Virus record (IMG/VR): IMGVR_UViG_3300028802_000053
Coordinates: 1-25,538 of that record
DNA: 25,538 bases
Reading direction: 5' to 3' (one strand)
Source: a virus
Made by a program: the position numbers and the translations under genes. Position 1 is the stretch's first letter, and each line of letters begins with the position of its first letter. The notes under the pieces were generated by a model. The model saw only the letters and a list, made by a program, of their open reading frames with translations. It searched no databases and was not told the origin of the DNA. This document shows, one piece after another, positions 18,160-25,538 of this stretch.

Positions 18160-21131
18160 TCGTGCTCGCACTGGAGGAGTTCGCCGCCAAGCGACGCGGC
18201 GACCAGACCGACCTGGAGCAGTCGCTGTTCCCCTTCGTCTCGGAGGCGATGGACGCCTACCCGGTGCAGGGGTGGTACGACGACCTGCTCCGTGAGGTGG
18301 CCCGCGCCTACCTGTCGGTGTTCCACAACGAGGGCGGCACCGGCCAGCCGAAGCCGAACGCCCGCGACTTCGTGGCCGACGTGCGGACCGCGCTGGACAA
18401 GACCGAGAGCCCCGACGAGAACACCGTCGCCCGGGTTAGTACCTGGCTGTCCACCGCCATCCTGAACGGCGCGACCCAGGCGGCTGCCGCCTCCGACGAG
18501 GAGTTCCTGGTCATGGAGTGGGTGACCATGCACGACTCCTCGGTGCGCCCCGCCCACCACGACACAGAGGGCCAGCAGCGCCCGCCCGGCGTGCCGTTCG
18601 ACGTGGACGGTGCCCCGATGCGCTACCCCGGTGACCCGCTGGCCCCGATCGGACTGTGGATCAACTGCCGGTGCACGCTCGCCCCGGTGCTCGGCAGCGA
18701 GGCCGCGTCGATCGCGCGCAAGGCGATGCGCCGCGCGGTGGACTCGCTGGATGCCTCCGTCGACACCGAGACCTCGCTGGTGCTGGTCGCGCTGCCCGCC
18801 GAGGCCGACCCGGTGCACCAGATCGGCGACGAAGACAAGCACCTGACCTTGATCTGGCTGGGTAAAGGCTCAGCCGCTGACCGCGAGAAGATCGGAGCGG
18901 CGGTCGCCGACGTGGCCGACATGGTCGGCGAGCCGTTCCAGGTGGCCGTGTCCGGGCAGGGCAGTCTCGGACCGGACCATGCCAAGGTGTGGTTCGTCGA
19001 GTCACCGATGGTGCAGGCCGTGCACGACGTGCTGCTCGACGACTCCGAGGTCGCCGAGGCGTTCGAGTTGGCCGACCAGACCCACCCGCATTTCGTCCCG
19101 CACGTCACCATCGGCTACGGCGAGGACACCCCCGCCGAGGCCACCGACATCGAATCCATCCTGTTCGACCGGCTGGCCGTCTGGGACGGTGAAGCACGGA
19201 CCGAGTACCCGGTAGGAGACGCCATGACGGACACCGAGACCGAGGCACCGCAGCAGGAAGCCGAGCCGCAGGAGGAGCAGGTCATGTCACAGCCGGTGCC
19301 GTGGCACGGCGTCCTCGCGCCGGAAGGCGTGTGGTCCGGGGACAAGCGGCGCTTCGCCGAGGGGTCGCTGCGGTTCCGGGACCTGCCGATCCCGCTGACC
19401 TGGCAGAAGGCCAGCAGCGAGGGCCACGGCGGCTCCGTCGTGGTCGCCCGCATCGACGAGATCGAGCGGGTCGGCAACATGATGCAGGCCTCCGGGGTAT
19501 TCCTCGCCACGCCGGAAGCCGACGAGGCGGTCGGGCTGGTTGCGCAGTTCGGCCGCTTCGGCGTGTCCGTCGACGCCGACGACGCCGAGTTCGACTTCGA
19601 CGAGGAGACCTCCGAGATCACCTTCACCTCGGCCCGGATCGCGTCCGCGTCGATGGTGTCGATCCCGGCGTTCGCCGAGGCGTTCATCGCCCTCGGTGGC
19701 TGGTCCGACGGTGAGCCCGCCGTGGAGGCCGTCCCGCTGGACCCGGCGATGATGCCGGACGACACCGAGTGCGACCCGGACGCTCCGGACTACGAGGAGT
19801 GCCTGGCCCGGCAGAAGGAAGCCCCGGCCGCCGCCGGGGTGATGTTCGTCTCGGACAAGCCGTGGTCGGACTTCACCGCCGCCGACTACACCGACCAGCA
19901 GTGGAAGTCGGCCTGCTGCCTGCACGTCGCCGACACCATGAACAAGTCGGACCACAAGTTGCCGATCAAGGAGCCGGGTGGTGCGCTGAACCGGAACGGG
20001 GTGCACGCGGCGGCAGCCCGGTTCAACCAGGTGCAGGCCCCGGCCCCCGCGAAGGCAGCGGCCAAGCGGACCCTGCGCGGCGCGTACGGCACGCTCGGCG
20101 AGGACCCGCCGGACGTGTTGAAAGCGGCCGTCATCCTGCCCGAGCAGTTCAAGCGCGGACCCGGCTGGGTCACCAACCCGGTCGCCACCAAGCGTCTCCA
20201 CGACTACTGGACGGTGCCCGGCCACGAGGGCTACGCCAAGATCGGCTGGGGTGTGCCGGGCGACTTCGACCGGTGCCGCGCCGAGGTCGGCTCAGAGATC
20301 GCCGAGAACTCCCCGGACAAGACCCGGTTCCTCAACCAGATATGCGCGCAGTGGCACCACGACGCGCTCGGCTACTGGCCGGGACGGCCGACCTCCGGGG
20401 ACACCAGGCAGTTCGAGGGTGACCCGGCACCGGCGCTGACGCTGCTCGCGTCCGGCGGGTTCTGCGCACCGTCCGAGTGGTTCCAGGACCCGGTGCTGCC
20501 GGAACTGACCCCGCTTACCGTCACCGAGAAGGGCCGGGTCTTCGGCCACCTCGCCGGGTGGTCGACCTGCCACATCGGGTACGAGGACATGTGCGTCTCC
20601 CCGCCGCACAGCGCGTCGAACTACGCCTACTTCCGCACCGGCTCGGTCATGACCGACGCCGGGATGGTTCCGGTCGGCAACATCACCATCGGCGGCGGAC
20701 ACGCCTCACCGGGGCTACGACCGAAGGCAGCACTGGCGCACTACGACTCGACCTCCACGGCGGTCTGCGACGTGGCCGCCGGTGAGGACGAGTACGGGAT
20801 CTGGCTGGCCGGGTGGGTCCGGCCCGGCACCTCCGACGAGCAGGTCGCCGCGCTGCGCGCGTCCGGCCCGTCCGGGGACTGGCGGCGGATCGGTGGCGAG
20901 ATGGAACTGATCGCTGCCCTCGCCGTCAACGTGCAAGGATTCCCGGTGCCCCGGGTCGGGGTGCAGGACGCCGTCCAGGTCGCCCTGGTCGCGGCCGGTA
21001 CCGTCGAGCGCCCGGAGCCGGTCGCGGCGCTGGACATGGACGCGCTGGCCGCCGAGGTGGAGCGCAACATCATGGCCCGCCAGGACCGCCGGAACCAGAT
21101 GGCGGCGCTGGCTGCCCGAGTCGGAGGGTGA
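18156..21131 (+). CDS. Multidomain head protein: MuF + 2H phosphoesterase + protease + extra domains
   Basis: A 991-residue protein from ATG 18156, coupled to the portal gene. Residues 1-190 are a MuF-type minor head domain (MEWVTMHDSSVRPAHHDTEG, then yPGDPLAP and INCRC). Residues 205-345 are a 2H phosphoesterase: HLT at 229-231 and HVT at 316-318, 87 apart, as in LigT-like enzymes. Residues 378-515 resemble a prohead serine protease (GHGGSVVVARIDEI with His424; FGVSVDADDAEF with Ser471). Then come conserved actinophage modules: SDKPWSDFTAADYT with HKLPIKEPGGALNRNG (about 567-650), DYW with WGVPGDFDRC (about 685-735), and GRVFGHLAGWSTCHIGY through SGDWR (about 785-930). A coiled C-terminus follows. 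It is probably a self-processing head-assembly protein. Confidence 0.85.
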   Translation: MIVLALEEFAAKRRGDQTDLEQSLFPFVSEAMDAYPVQGWYDDLLREVARAYLSVFHNEGGTGQPKPNARDFVADVRTALDKTESPDENTVARVSTWLSTAILNGATQAAAASDEEFLVMEWVTMHDSSVRPAHHDTEGQQRPPGVPFDVDGAPMRYPGDPLAPIGLWINCRCTLAPVLGSEAASIARKAMRRAVDSLDASVDTETSLVLVALPAEADPVHQIGDEDKHLTLIWLGKGSAADREKIGAAVADVADMVGEPFQVAVSGQGSLGPDHAKVWFVESPMVQAVHDVLLDDSEVAEAFELADQTHPHFVPHVTIGYGEDTPAEATDIESILFDRLAVWDGEARTEYPVGDAMTDTETEAPQQEAEPQEEQVMSQPVPWHGVLAPEGVWSGDKRRFAEGSLRFRDLPIPLTWQKASSEGHGGSVVVARIDEIERVGNMMQASGVFLATPEADEAVGLVAQFGRFGVSVDADDAEFDFDEETSEITFTSARIASASMVSIPAFAEAFIALGGWSDGEPAVEAVPLDPAMMPDDTECDPDAPDYEECLARQKEAPAAAGVMFVSDKPWSDFTAADYTDQQWKSACCLHVADTMNKSDHKLPIKEPGGALNRNGVHAAAARFNQVQAPAPAKAAAKRTLRGAYGTLGEDPPDVLKAAVILPEQFKRGPGWVTNPVATKRLHDYWTVPGHEGYAKIGWGVPGDFDRCRAEVGSEIAENSPDKTRFLNQICAQWHHDALGYWPGRPTSGDTRQFEGDPAPALTLLASGGFCAPSEWFQDPVLPELTPLTVTEKGRVFGHLAGWSTCHIGYEDMCVSPPHSASNYAYFRTGSVMTDAGMVPVGNITIGGGHASPGLRPKAALAHYDSTSTAVCDVAAGEDEYGIWLAGWVRPGTSDEQVAALRASGPSGDWRRIGGEMELIAALAVNVQGFPVPRVGVQDAVQVALVAAGTVERPEPVAALDMDALAAEVERNIMARQDRRNQMAALAARVGG

Positions 21132-21134
21132 GCG

Positions 21135-21287
21135 ATGGGGTGCAACTGCGGGAAGACGAAGTCGACCCAGAACTTCGTCTACACGAATCCGGCCACCGGT
21201 GCCAAGGTGATCTATCGCACGGAGGTCGAGGCGCGTGCCGCCCAGATCCGCAACAGCGGCGGGACGTACGTCGCTGTCCCGCGTTAG
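21135..21287 (+). CDS. Small MGCNCG head-region protein, 50 aa
   Basis: A 50-residue protein from ATG 21135, starting MGCNCGKTKSTQNFVYTNPA and ending GGTYVAVPR. The N-terminal CxC followed by Lys-rich sequence and a short beta-helix-beta (VIYRTEVEARAAQIRNSG) matches a small family often found next to actinophage head genes (DUF7196-like by recollection). A ribosome-binding site is present (GGAGGGTGAGCG). The role is unknown; it may bind metal or virion components. Confidence 0.75.
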   Translation: MGCNCGKTKSTQNFVYTNPATGAKVIYRTEVEARAAQIRNSGGTYVAVPR

Positions 21288-21402
21288 GTGGGTCGCGCAG
21301 TACCTGGCGGCCGTTGCGCTCGTCGCCGGTGTCATCGTCATTAGCCTGGTGCTCGGTGCTGCCCTGCTGGGCGTCGTGTTCCTGCTGCTGTTCCACGAAT
21401 GA
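21235..21402 (+). CDS. Small single-pass membrane protein overlapping its neighbour
   Basis: A 55-residue frame from GTG 21235, with GGAGG ten bases upstream, both inside the preceding gene, so the two overlap by 53 bases. The basic N-terminus (RSATAAGRTSLSRVRWVAQ) is followed by one long hydrophobic helix (YLAAVALVAGVIVISLVLG and on) ending LLFHE. No start with good context exists after the previous stop, which forces the overlap; TTG/CTG starts inside are the alternative. The gene ends eight bases before palindrome 8. Function unknown. Confidence 0.55.
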   Translation: MPPRSATAAGRTSLSRVRWVAQYLAAVALVAGVIVISLVLGAALLGVVFLLLFHE

Positions 21403-21409
21403 CCTCCGC

Positions 21410-21424
21410 GTTTAGTCACTAAAC
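21410..21424. promoter_or_regulatory. Operator-like palindrome 8
   Basis: Exact GTTTAGTCACTAAAC, eight bases after a stop codon and about 125 bases before the major capsid gene. The gap 21425-21548 also holds a CCCCTC/GAGGGG inverted repeat (21444-21456). I see no promoter there good enough to call. Confidence 0.85.
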
Positions 21425-21548
21425 CGACGCACCCGTTCCCAGACCCCTCTGAGGGGAGTACCGTCCGACGCAGATCATCACGGCGGCCTTGGTGCCCCGG
21501 CTGCATAGCGCGTAGCGCACAACGCCCGGACCACCCGTAGGAGCCACC

Positions 21549-23159
21549 GTGTTCGAGATCCTGAGCAACCTCGCGGAACTCAGCGACGAGCGACTTGCCG
21601 AATACGGCACCGAGGTCCGCGCCGCGTTCGACGCGCTCATCGCCGCCGAGTCCCCCACCACCGAGCAGATCGAGCAGGCCGAGGCGTACGCCGACGCCAT
21701 CGACGCGGTCGAGACCGAGACGGCCTCCCGTGTCACCGCCGCCGAGGCGCTGGCCGAGCGCACCGCCGCGCTGCGCACCCGCTTCACCGAGGCACCGCCC
21801 GAGCCCGACCCCGCCGAGGCGGAGGCCGAGGCCAACGACGACGGCGAGAACGACAGCGGCGACGAGTCCGCACCCGAGTCCACCCAGGCCGCTGCCCGGC
21901 CCCGGGTCCGCGAACTCGCCACCCGGGTCCCCCGGCCCCGCGCCCCCGCCGCGACCCGGACCCCGGTGGTCATCACCGCCGCAGCCGACGTACCCGAGTT
22001 CTCCACCGGCTCCGCGCTGGAGTCGATGGCCACGGTCGGCACGGCCCTGCTGAACCGGATGCGCGGGTTCGGCACCCCGTCCGGCGACGGCAAGACCGAG
22101 AACCTCCAGCACTACGGGGTGGCCGCGTTCCGGCTGGACTTCCCGCCCGAACTGACCATCGACCGGCACTCCGACGACATGGAGGTGCTGACCTACGCGG
22201 GCCGCGAGGCTCGCCTGCCGGGCAACTCGCTGGTCGCCTCCGGCGGCTGGTGCGCCCCGTCGGAGACCCTGTACGACCTCTGCGCTGGCGAGACGACCGA
22301 GGGCATCCTGTCCGTGCCCGAGGTCAACGTGGCCCGGGGTGGCATCAAGTACACGTCCGGCCCTGACTTCTCGACGATCTACTCGGCCGTCGGGTTCTGC
22401 CAGACCGAGGCGCAGGCCATCTCGGGCACCGCCAAGACTTGCTTCGAGGTGCCCTGCCCGTCCTTCACCGAGGTCCGCCTCGACGTGTGTGGGCTGTGCA
22501 TCAAGGCCCCGATCCTCACCAACTCGGCGTACCCCGAACTGGTCCAGCGTTGGCTGTCCGGCTCGCTGATCGCCCACCAGCACAAGATGAACGCCAAGGT
22601 CATCGCCGCGATGGCGACCGCCGCCGGTGCCGCCAAGGTCATCGCTGGCATCGGCACCACCGCCGGTGACACCCTCGGCGGGCTGGAACTGATCGCCGAC
22701 GGACTGCGCCAGAAGTACCGCCTGTCGCAGTCGGCGACCCTGGAGGTCGTGGTCCCGTTCTGGGTGAAGGGCGCGATCCGCTCCGACCTGTCGAACCGGA
22801 CCGGCACCTCCGGTGCGGAGGCGATCACCGACGCGCAGATCACGGCGCACTTCGGTGCCCGCAACCTGTCCGTGTCGTTCGTCTACGACTGGCAGGACCT
22901 GGCGACCCCGCCCGCAGTGGCCTACCCGACGACCTACCAGGCGCTGGTCTACCCGGCCGGGACGTTCATCAAGGGCACCTCGGACGTGATCAACCTCAAC
23001 GCCGTCTACGACGCGGCGTCGCTCGCGCAGAACATCTACACCGCGCTGTTCTTCGAGGAAGGCGTCCTGGTCGCCAAGATGTGCAACGAGGCGGCCCTGG
23101 TCACCCTGCCGATCTGCAACGCCGGTCGCTCGGGTGCCGCGAACTTCACCTGCCCCTGA
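21549..23159 (+). CDS. Major capsid protein, HK97-type with N-terminal scaffold
   Basis: A 536-residue protein from GTG 21549 with GTAGGAGCC upstream. Residues 1-80 form a coiled coil (LAELSDERLAEYGTEVRAAF and on) like the HK97 delta/scaffold domain. Next come an acidic linker and a basic stretch (RPRVRELATRVPRPRAPAA, about 117-135), where the protease would cut. The shell domain follows: LPGNSLVASGGWCAPSE and LTNSAYPELVQRWLSGSLIAHQHKMN, then LEVVVPFWVKGAIRSDLS (P-domain and spine-like), ending GAANFTCP. It has ten cysteines, all in the shell part. Position after the protease and before tail genes is classical. Confidence 0.9.
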   Translation: MFEILSNLAELSDERLAEYGTEVRAAFDALIAAESPTTEQIEQAEAYADAIDAVETETASRVTAAEALAERTAALRTRFTEAPPEPDPAEAEAEANDDGENDSGDESAPESTQAAARPRVRELATRVPRPRAPAATRTPVVITAAADVPEFSTGSALESMATVGTALLNRMRGFGTPSGDGKTENLQHYGVAAFRLDFPPELTIDRHSDDMEVLTYAGREARLPGNSLVASGGWCAPSETLYDLCAGETTEGILSVPEVNVARGGIKYTSGPDFSTIYSAVGFCQTEAQAISGTAKTCFEVPCPSFTEVRLDVCGLCIKAPILTNSAYPELVQRWLSGSLIAHQHKMNAKVIAAMATAAGAAKVIAGIGTTAGDTLGGLELIADGLRQKYRLSQSATLEVVVPFWVKGAIRSDLSNRTGTSGAEAITDAQITAHFGARNLSVSFVYDWQDLATPPAVAYPTTYQALVYPAGTFIKGTSDVINLNAVYDAASLAQNIYTALFFEEGVLVAKMCNEAALVTLPICNAGRSGAANFTCP

Positions 23160-23171
23160 CCGTGACGTAGC

Positions 23172-23194
23172 GGGCCGGTAAAGCGCCCCGGCCC
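23172..23194 (+). terminator. Small hairpin after the capsid gene
   Basis: GGGCCGG (23172-23178) with CCGGCCC (23188-23194), 7-bp stem and 9-nt loop, 12 bases after the capsid stop. Partial termination or mRNA end-protection here would lower downstream expression relative to the capsid gene. Confidence 0.45.
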
Positions 23195-23218
23195 CTACCG
23201 AACGAGAGGAGGCGGCGC

Positions 23219-24379
23219 ATGACGGAGATGCTGGTCAGGCCGTCGTCGTTCGACTTCCCCGCCCCGGTCCGCCCGATCGGCACCCTCCTGGATGTGGCGA
23301 GCGTCCAGGAGGGGATCGGTTGGCTGGAACCGGGTGGGCTGGTCGAGTCCTACAACTGCCTCATCCTGGACTCGGCCGCCGTCTGGCCGTGCCCGGCTGT
23401 CACCTTGGCTGCCCCGGTTTCGACCGCGCCGTCGACGGTCACCTCCGGTGGCACGCTGGCCGCCGGGACCTACCGGGCGGTCATCACGGCGGTCAACGCC
23501 CGGGGCGAGACCATCGCCTCGGCCGAGCAGTCCCAGGTCACCACCGGTGCCGCGTCCACGATCACCTGGAAGTGGAACGCGGTCACCGGCGCAACGGCCT
23601 ACAAGGTCTACATCACCGGCGTGGGTGGTGCCACGGGCACTGCGACGTACGCAGCCACCGTCACCGCCCCGACGGTCCAGTACGTCCAGACCGCACCGCG
23701 CACCGCCGGTGGTGCCGCACCGCCCACCTCGAACACCGCCACCACCCCCGCCAACAAGACCTTCGAGGCCCCCGGCTGGCAGGACGGCTTCCGGTTCGCG
23801 GTGTACGGCGGCATCAAGTGCAAGGGTCCCGGCTTCGACATGGCCGAGGCCGAGACCAAGACGCGGGCCGCTTTCGAGGCGATGGAGTCGGTCGGCGTCG
23901 AGCGGGCACTGATGAACACCCGGTTCGTCGACGGTGCGGCATGGGACCCGGCCACCGACCTGACCCCGGCCGGTGGCGCGGTCAGCGCGGCGATCGGCCT
24001 GGCGATGCTGGAGGGGGACGCGGCGTGCCGTTACGCCGGGACCCCCATCATCCATGCACCCCGGGCCGTCGCCTCGTTGCTGACCGGGTTCCAGGGTTCG
24101 GTGGTCCGGGAGGGCAACCGGCTGGAGACGAAACTGGGTTCGCTGGTGGCCGCCGGTGGCGGCTACGCCTGCCCCAACTCCAGCCCGCTCGGTGCCGCAC
24201 CGGCCGCCGGTGAGGCGTGGATGTACGCCTCCGGCGCGGTGTCGGTGGCGCGCGGTGAACTGCTGATCAAGTCCGACATCGACCGGGACCAGAACGACGT
24301 GTACGTCCTGGCCGAGCGGGCCTACGTCGCGGCCGTGGACTGCTACACGGCAGCGGTGCGGGTGAAGGTCACGACATGA
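23219..24379 (+). CDS. Capsid-like structural protein with Ig/FN3-like insertion
   Basis: A 386-residue protein from ATG 23219; GAGAGGAGG lies just upstream. Residues 1-59 begin a capsid-associated fold (SFDFPAPVRPIGTLLDVASV, then WLEPGGL and VWPCP). Residues about 60-179 are an inserted Ig/FN3-like beta sandwich: GGTLAAGTYRAVITAVNARG, then TITWKWNAVTGATAYKVYI, typical of fibronectin-III. The main fold resumes at KTFEAPGWQDGFRFAVYGG and continues with RAAFEAMESVGVERALMNTRF and IHAPRAVASLL. It could be a second, pentamer-type capsid protein or a decoration protein; the sequence does not decide. The stop overlaps the next start (ATGA). Confidence 0.7.
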   Translation: MTEMLVRPSSFDFPAPVRPIGTLLDVASVQEGIGWLEPGGLVESYNCLILDSAAVWPCPAVTLAAPVSTAPSTVTSGGTLAAGTYRAVITAVNARGETIASAEQSQVTTGAASTITWKWNAVTGATAYKVYITGVGGATGTATYAATVTAPTVQYVQTAPRTAGGAAPPTSNTATTPANKTFEAPGWQDGFRFAVYGGIKCKGPGFDMAEAETKTRAAFEAMESVGVERALMNTRFVDGAAWDPATDLTPAGGAVSAAIGLAMLEGDAACRYAGTPIIHAPRAVASLLTGFQGSVVREGNRLETKLGSLVAAGGGYACPNSSPLGAAPAAGEAWMYASGAVSVARGELLIKSDIDRDQNDVYVLAERAYVAAVDCYTAAVRVKVTT

Positions 24380-24600
24380 CCAACGTGGTGGAGGTGCCCT
24401 TCGGCGACAGCCCGTCCGAGACGGCGACGCTCCTGCTCGCCGCAGCGGAGGAACTTGGCCGGGACGCCTCCGAGGTGCGAACCACGGCGGGCGCGTTTCT
24501 CGTCCCGCAAGAGATCGTCGAACAGGTGAGCGCCGAGCGGCCGGAGGAGACTCCACCGGCGCGGCCCAGAAGGTCCCGAGCAGCGGCCCAGGAGGAGTAA
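24376..24600 (+). CDS. Small hypothetical head/tail-region protein
   Basis: A 74-residue protein whose ATG overlaps the previous stop. The N-terminal half (VVEVPFGDSPSETATLLLAAAEELGRDASEV) is strand-helix, then GAFLVPQEIVEQV. The C-terminal 25 residues are Arg/Pro/Ala/Glu-rich and disordered. The position between capsid and tail tube genes suggests a connector-like or head-decoration role, but no motif confirms it. Confidence 0.7.
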   Translation: MTNVVEVPFGDSPSETATLLLAAAEELGRDASEVRTTAGAFLVPQEIVEQVSAERPEETPPARPRRSRAAAQEE

Positions 24601-24603
24601 GTC

Positions 24604-25491
24604 ATGGCTGGTAGCAAGTGCTTCGCCCTGGTGCGTGGCCGAGCCATGCGCGTCACCCGGCTGGACGGCTGTGGCGCAGTGGTGCTCGGCGCGACCTCCA
24701 AGGTGGTCTCGGACGGCTTCATCACCGTGGCGCTGACCGCGAACACCGACGAGGGCACCACCATCAGCGTCACCAACGCGGCAGGCAAGGTCTGCATCCT
24801 GGACGAGCCGTGCCCGCAGTTCACCGGCTACACCGTGGAGGTCGCGTTCTGCGGTGTCGACCCCGACCTGTACCAGTTGATGACCGGCCAGCCGGTCGTC
24901 GTCAACGCCACCGGTGAGGCGATCGGGTTCAAGATGAACTCCGACGTGGACGCCTGCGACTCCGGGTTCGCCCTGGAGGTCTGGTCGAACGTCCCGGCGG
25001 CGGTCTGCGAGGAGGGCGAGGGGCAGCAGTACGGCTACTTCCTCATCCCGTTCCTGCGCGGCGGCGTCATCGGCGACTTCACCATCGGCAACGACGCGGT
25101 GAACTTCACCCTGTCCGGCGCATCCAGCAAGGACGGCAACGCCTGGGACGTGGGACCGTACAACGTGATCAGCGGTGCGGGTGGTGCCCCGGCGAAGTTG
25201 CTGGAGGCGCTGGACCCGAACGACCACCTGCACGTCCAACTGACCTCGGTCGCCCCGCCCGACCCGACCTGCGGTGGTGCCGCCATCGGCGTCCCGGCCA
25301 CCGGCGCGACCGCTGGCATCCCCGGCACGTTCACCCCGGCGAACTCCTACGGTCCGGCGAACTTCGCCTCCATGACGGGGGTCACCGCGAGTCCGGCCAC
25401 CGCCTGGACCACCGGCCAGTACGTCGTGCTCGGCGACGGTTCGCTGGCGCACTGGACCGGCACGGCCTGGGCAACGGGGGCCAAGCCGTAG
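24604..25491 (+). CDS. Probable tail tube (major tail) protein
   Basis: A 295-residue protein from ATG 24604; GGAGGAG lies just upstream. The body is beta-rich with an ordered set of features seen in actinophage major tail proteins: RVTRLDGCGAVVLGATSKVV at the start, DEPCPQFTGYTVEVAFCGVDP, LYQLMTGQPVV, then GEAIGFKMNSDVDAC and a long beta C-terminal domain (FTIGNDAVNFTLSGASSKDG). The last 45 residues (SMTGVTASPATAWTTGQYVVL, then AHWTGTAWATG) look like a short Ig-like or carbohydrate-associated add-on. Position after head genes and before a terminator agrees with high, separately controlled expression. Family assignment is by pattern. Confidence 0.7.
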   Translation: MAGSKCFALVRGRAMRVTRLDGCGAVVLGATSKVVSDGFITVALTANTDEGTTISVTNAAGKVCILDEPCPQFTGYTVEVAFCGVDPDLYQLMTGQPVVVNATGEAIGFKMNSDVDACDSGFALEVWSNVPAAVCEEGEGQQYGYFLIPFLRGGVIGDFTIGNDAVNFTLSGASSKDGNAWDVGPYNVISGAGGAPAKLLEALDPNDHLHVQLTSVAPPDPTCGGAAIGVPATGATAGIPGTFTPANSYGPANFASMTGVTASPATAWTTGQYVVLGDGSLAHWTGTAWATGAKP

Positions 25492-25506
25492 GAGTCTGGC
25501 ATCAGC

Positions 25507-25538
25507 AGCCCCGAGCACCCGCATCGGTGCCCGGGGCT
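25507..25538 (+). terminator. Terminator hairpin after the tail tube gene
   Basis: AGCCCCG (25507-25513) with CGGGGCT (25532-25538), continued inward by GCACC/GGTGC after one A.C mismatch; 6-nt loop. It begins 15 bases after the stop at 25491. The window ends at the last stem base, so a U-tract cannot be judged. Confidence 0.75.

Noticed and set aside
842-21424. Palindrome as phage attachment (att) core or recombinase site
   Set aside because: Eight copies spread at gene boundaries with no integrase in the window do not fit an att site.
21470-21530. Possible promoter before the capsid gene (TTGGTG, 17 bp, GTAGCG)
   Set aside because: The match to consensus is too weak, especially the -10, to claim.
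20715-22850. 711-residue minus-strand open frame across head protein and capsid genes
   Set aside because: Antisense shadow of two well-supported genes; no recognisable motif, and composition dominated by Gly, Arg and Asp.
1-25538. tRNA genes, insertion sequences, integrase
   Set aside because: I looked for cloverleaf-like GC stems with TTCGA loops, terminal inverted repeats with transposase, and tyrosine or serine recombinase motifs; none was found.

Overview
The window is a stretch of a double-stranded DNA tailed phage (or prophage) of a high-GC actinobacterium. This rests on the very GC-rich sequence with strong third-position G/C bias, tightly packed genes with frequent ATGA/GTGA stop-start overlaps, many GTG starts, and a full head-assembly set: terminase, portal, MuF-type head protein with protease, HK97-type capsid protein and a probable tail tube protein. 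The host genus cannot be read from the sequence. No integrase or tRNA is visible. Whether the phage is temperate cannot be settled here, although a repeated operator-like palindrome hints at repressor control.

Left arm (1-3803): eleven small genes, all leftward, in short operons. They encode small Cys-pair proteins, two exported proteins with signal peptides, one small membrane protein and, nearest the divergence point, a 216-residue protein with a possible helix-turn-helix. Two sigma70-like leftward promoters share a TTGACACAC(T/A)TGCC block. The spaces between operons hold strong hairpins and a three-times repeated intergenic module.

Centre (3810-6500): the strands diverge near 3.9 kb. Rightward genes begin with two ribbon-helix-helix-like proteins. 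Next come small proteins, a lysine-rich histone-H1-like protein, a ParB-like nuclease-domain protein, and small acidic proteins.

Lysis cassette (6506-8601): an amidase endolysin with an unassigned C-terminal domain, a small unknown, a holin-like membrane protein, a membrane-anchored collagen-like protein and a 31-residue single-helix protein, closed by a terminator hairpin.

Structural block (8732-25491): terminase small and large subunits, a membrane protein, and a cluster of probable fibre or receptor-binding genes including a 1098-residue protein with 24 tandem repeats. These are followed by the portal, a 991-residue multidomain head protein (MuF, 2H phosphoesterase, protease and further domains), two very small proteins, the major capsid protein, a second capsid-like protein carrying an Ig/FN3-like insertion, a small protein, and a probable tail tube protein followed by a terminator.

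The most striking feature running through all regions is the 15-bp palindrome GTTTAGT-S-ACTAAAC. It occurs eight times (seven exact), nearly always between transcription units and twice supplying the stop codon of the upstream gene. It looks like a dispersed operator or 'stoperator' system, conceptually like that of L5-type mycobacteriophages but with an unrelated, symmetric site.
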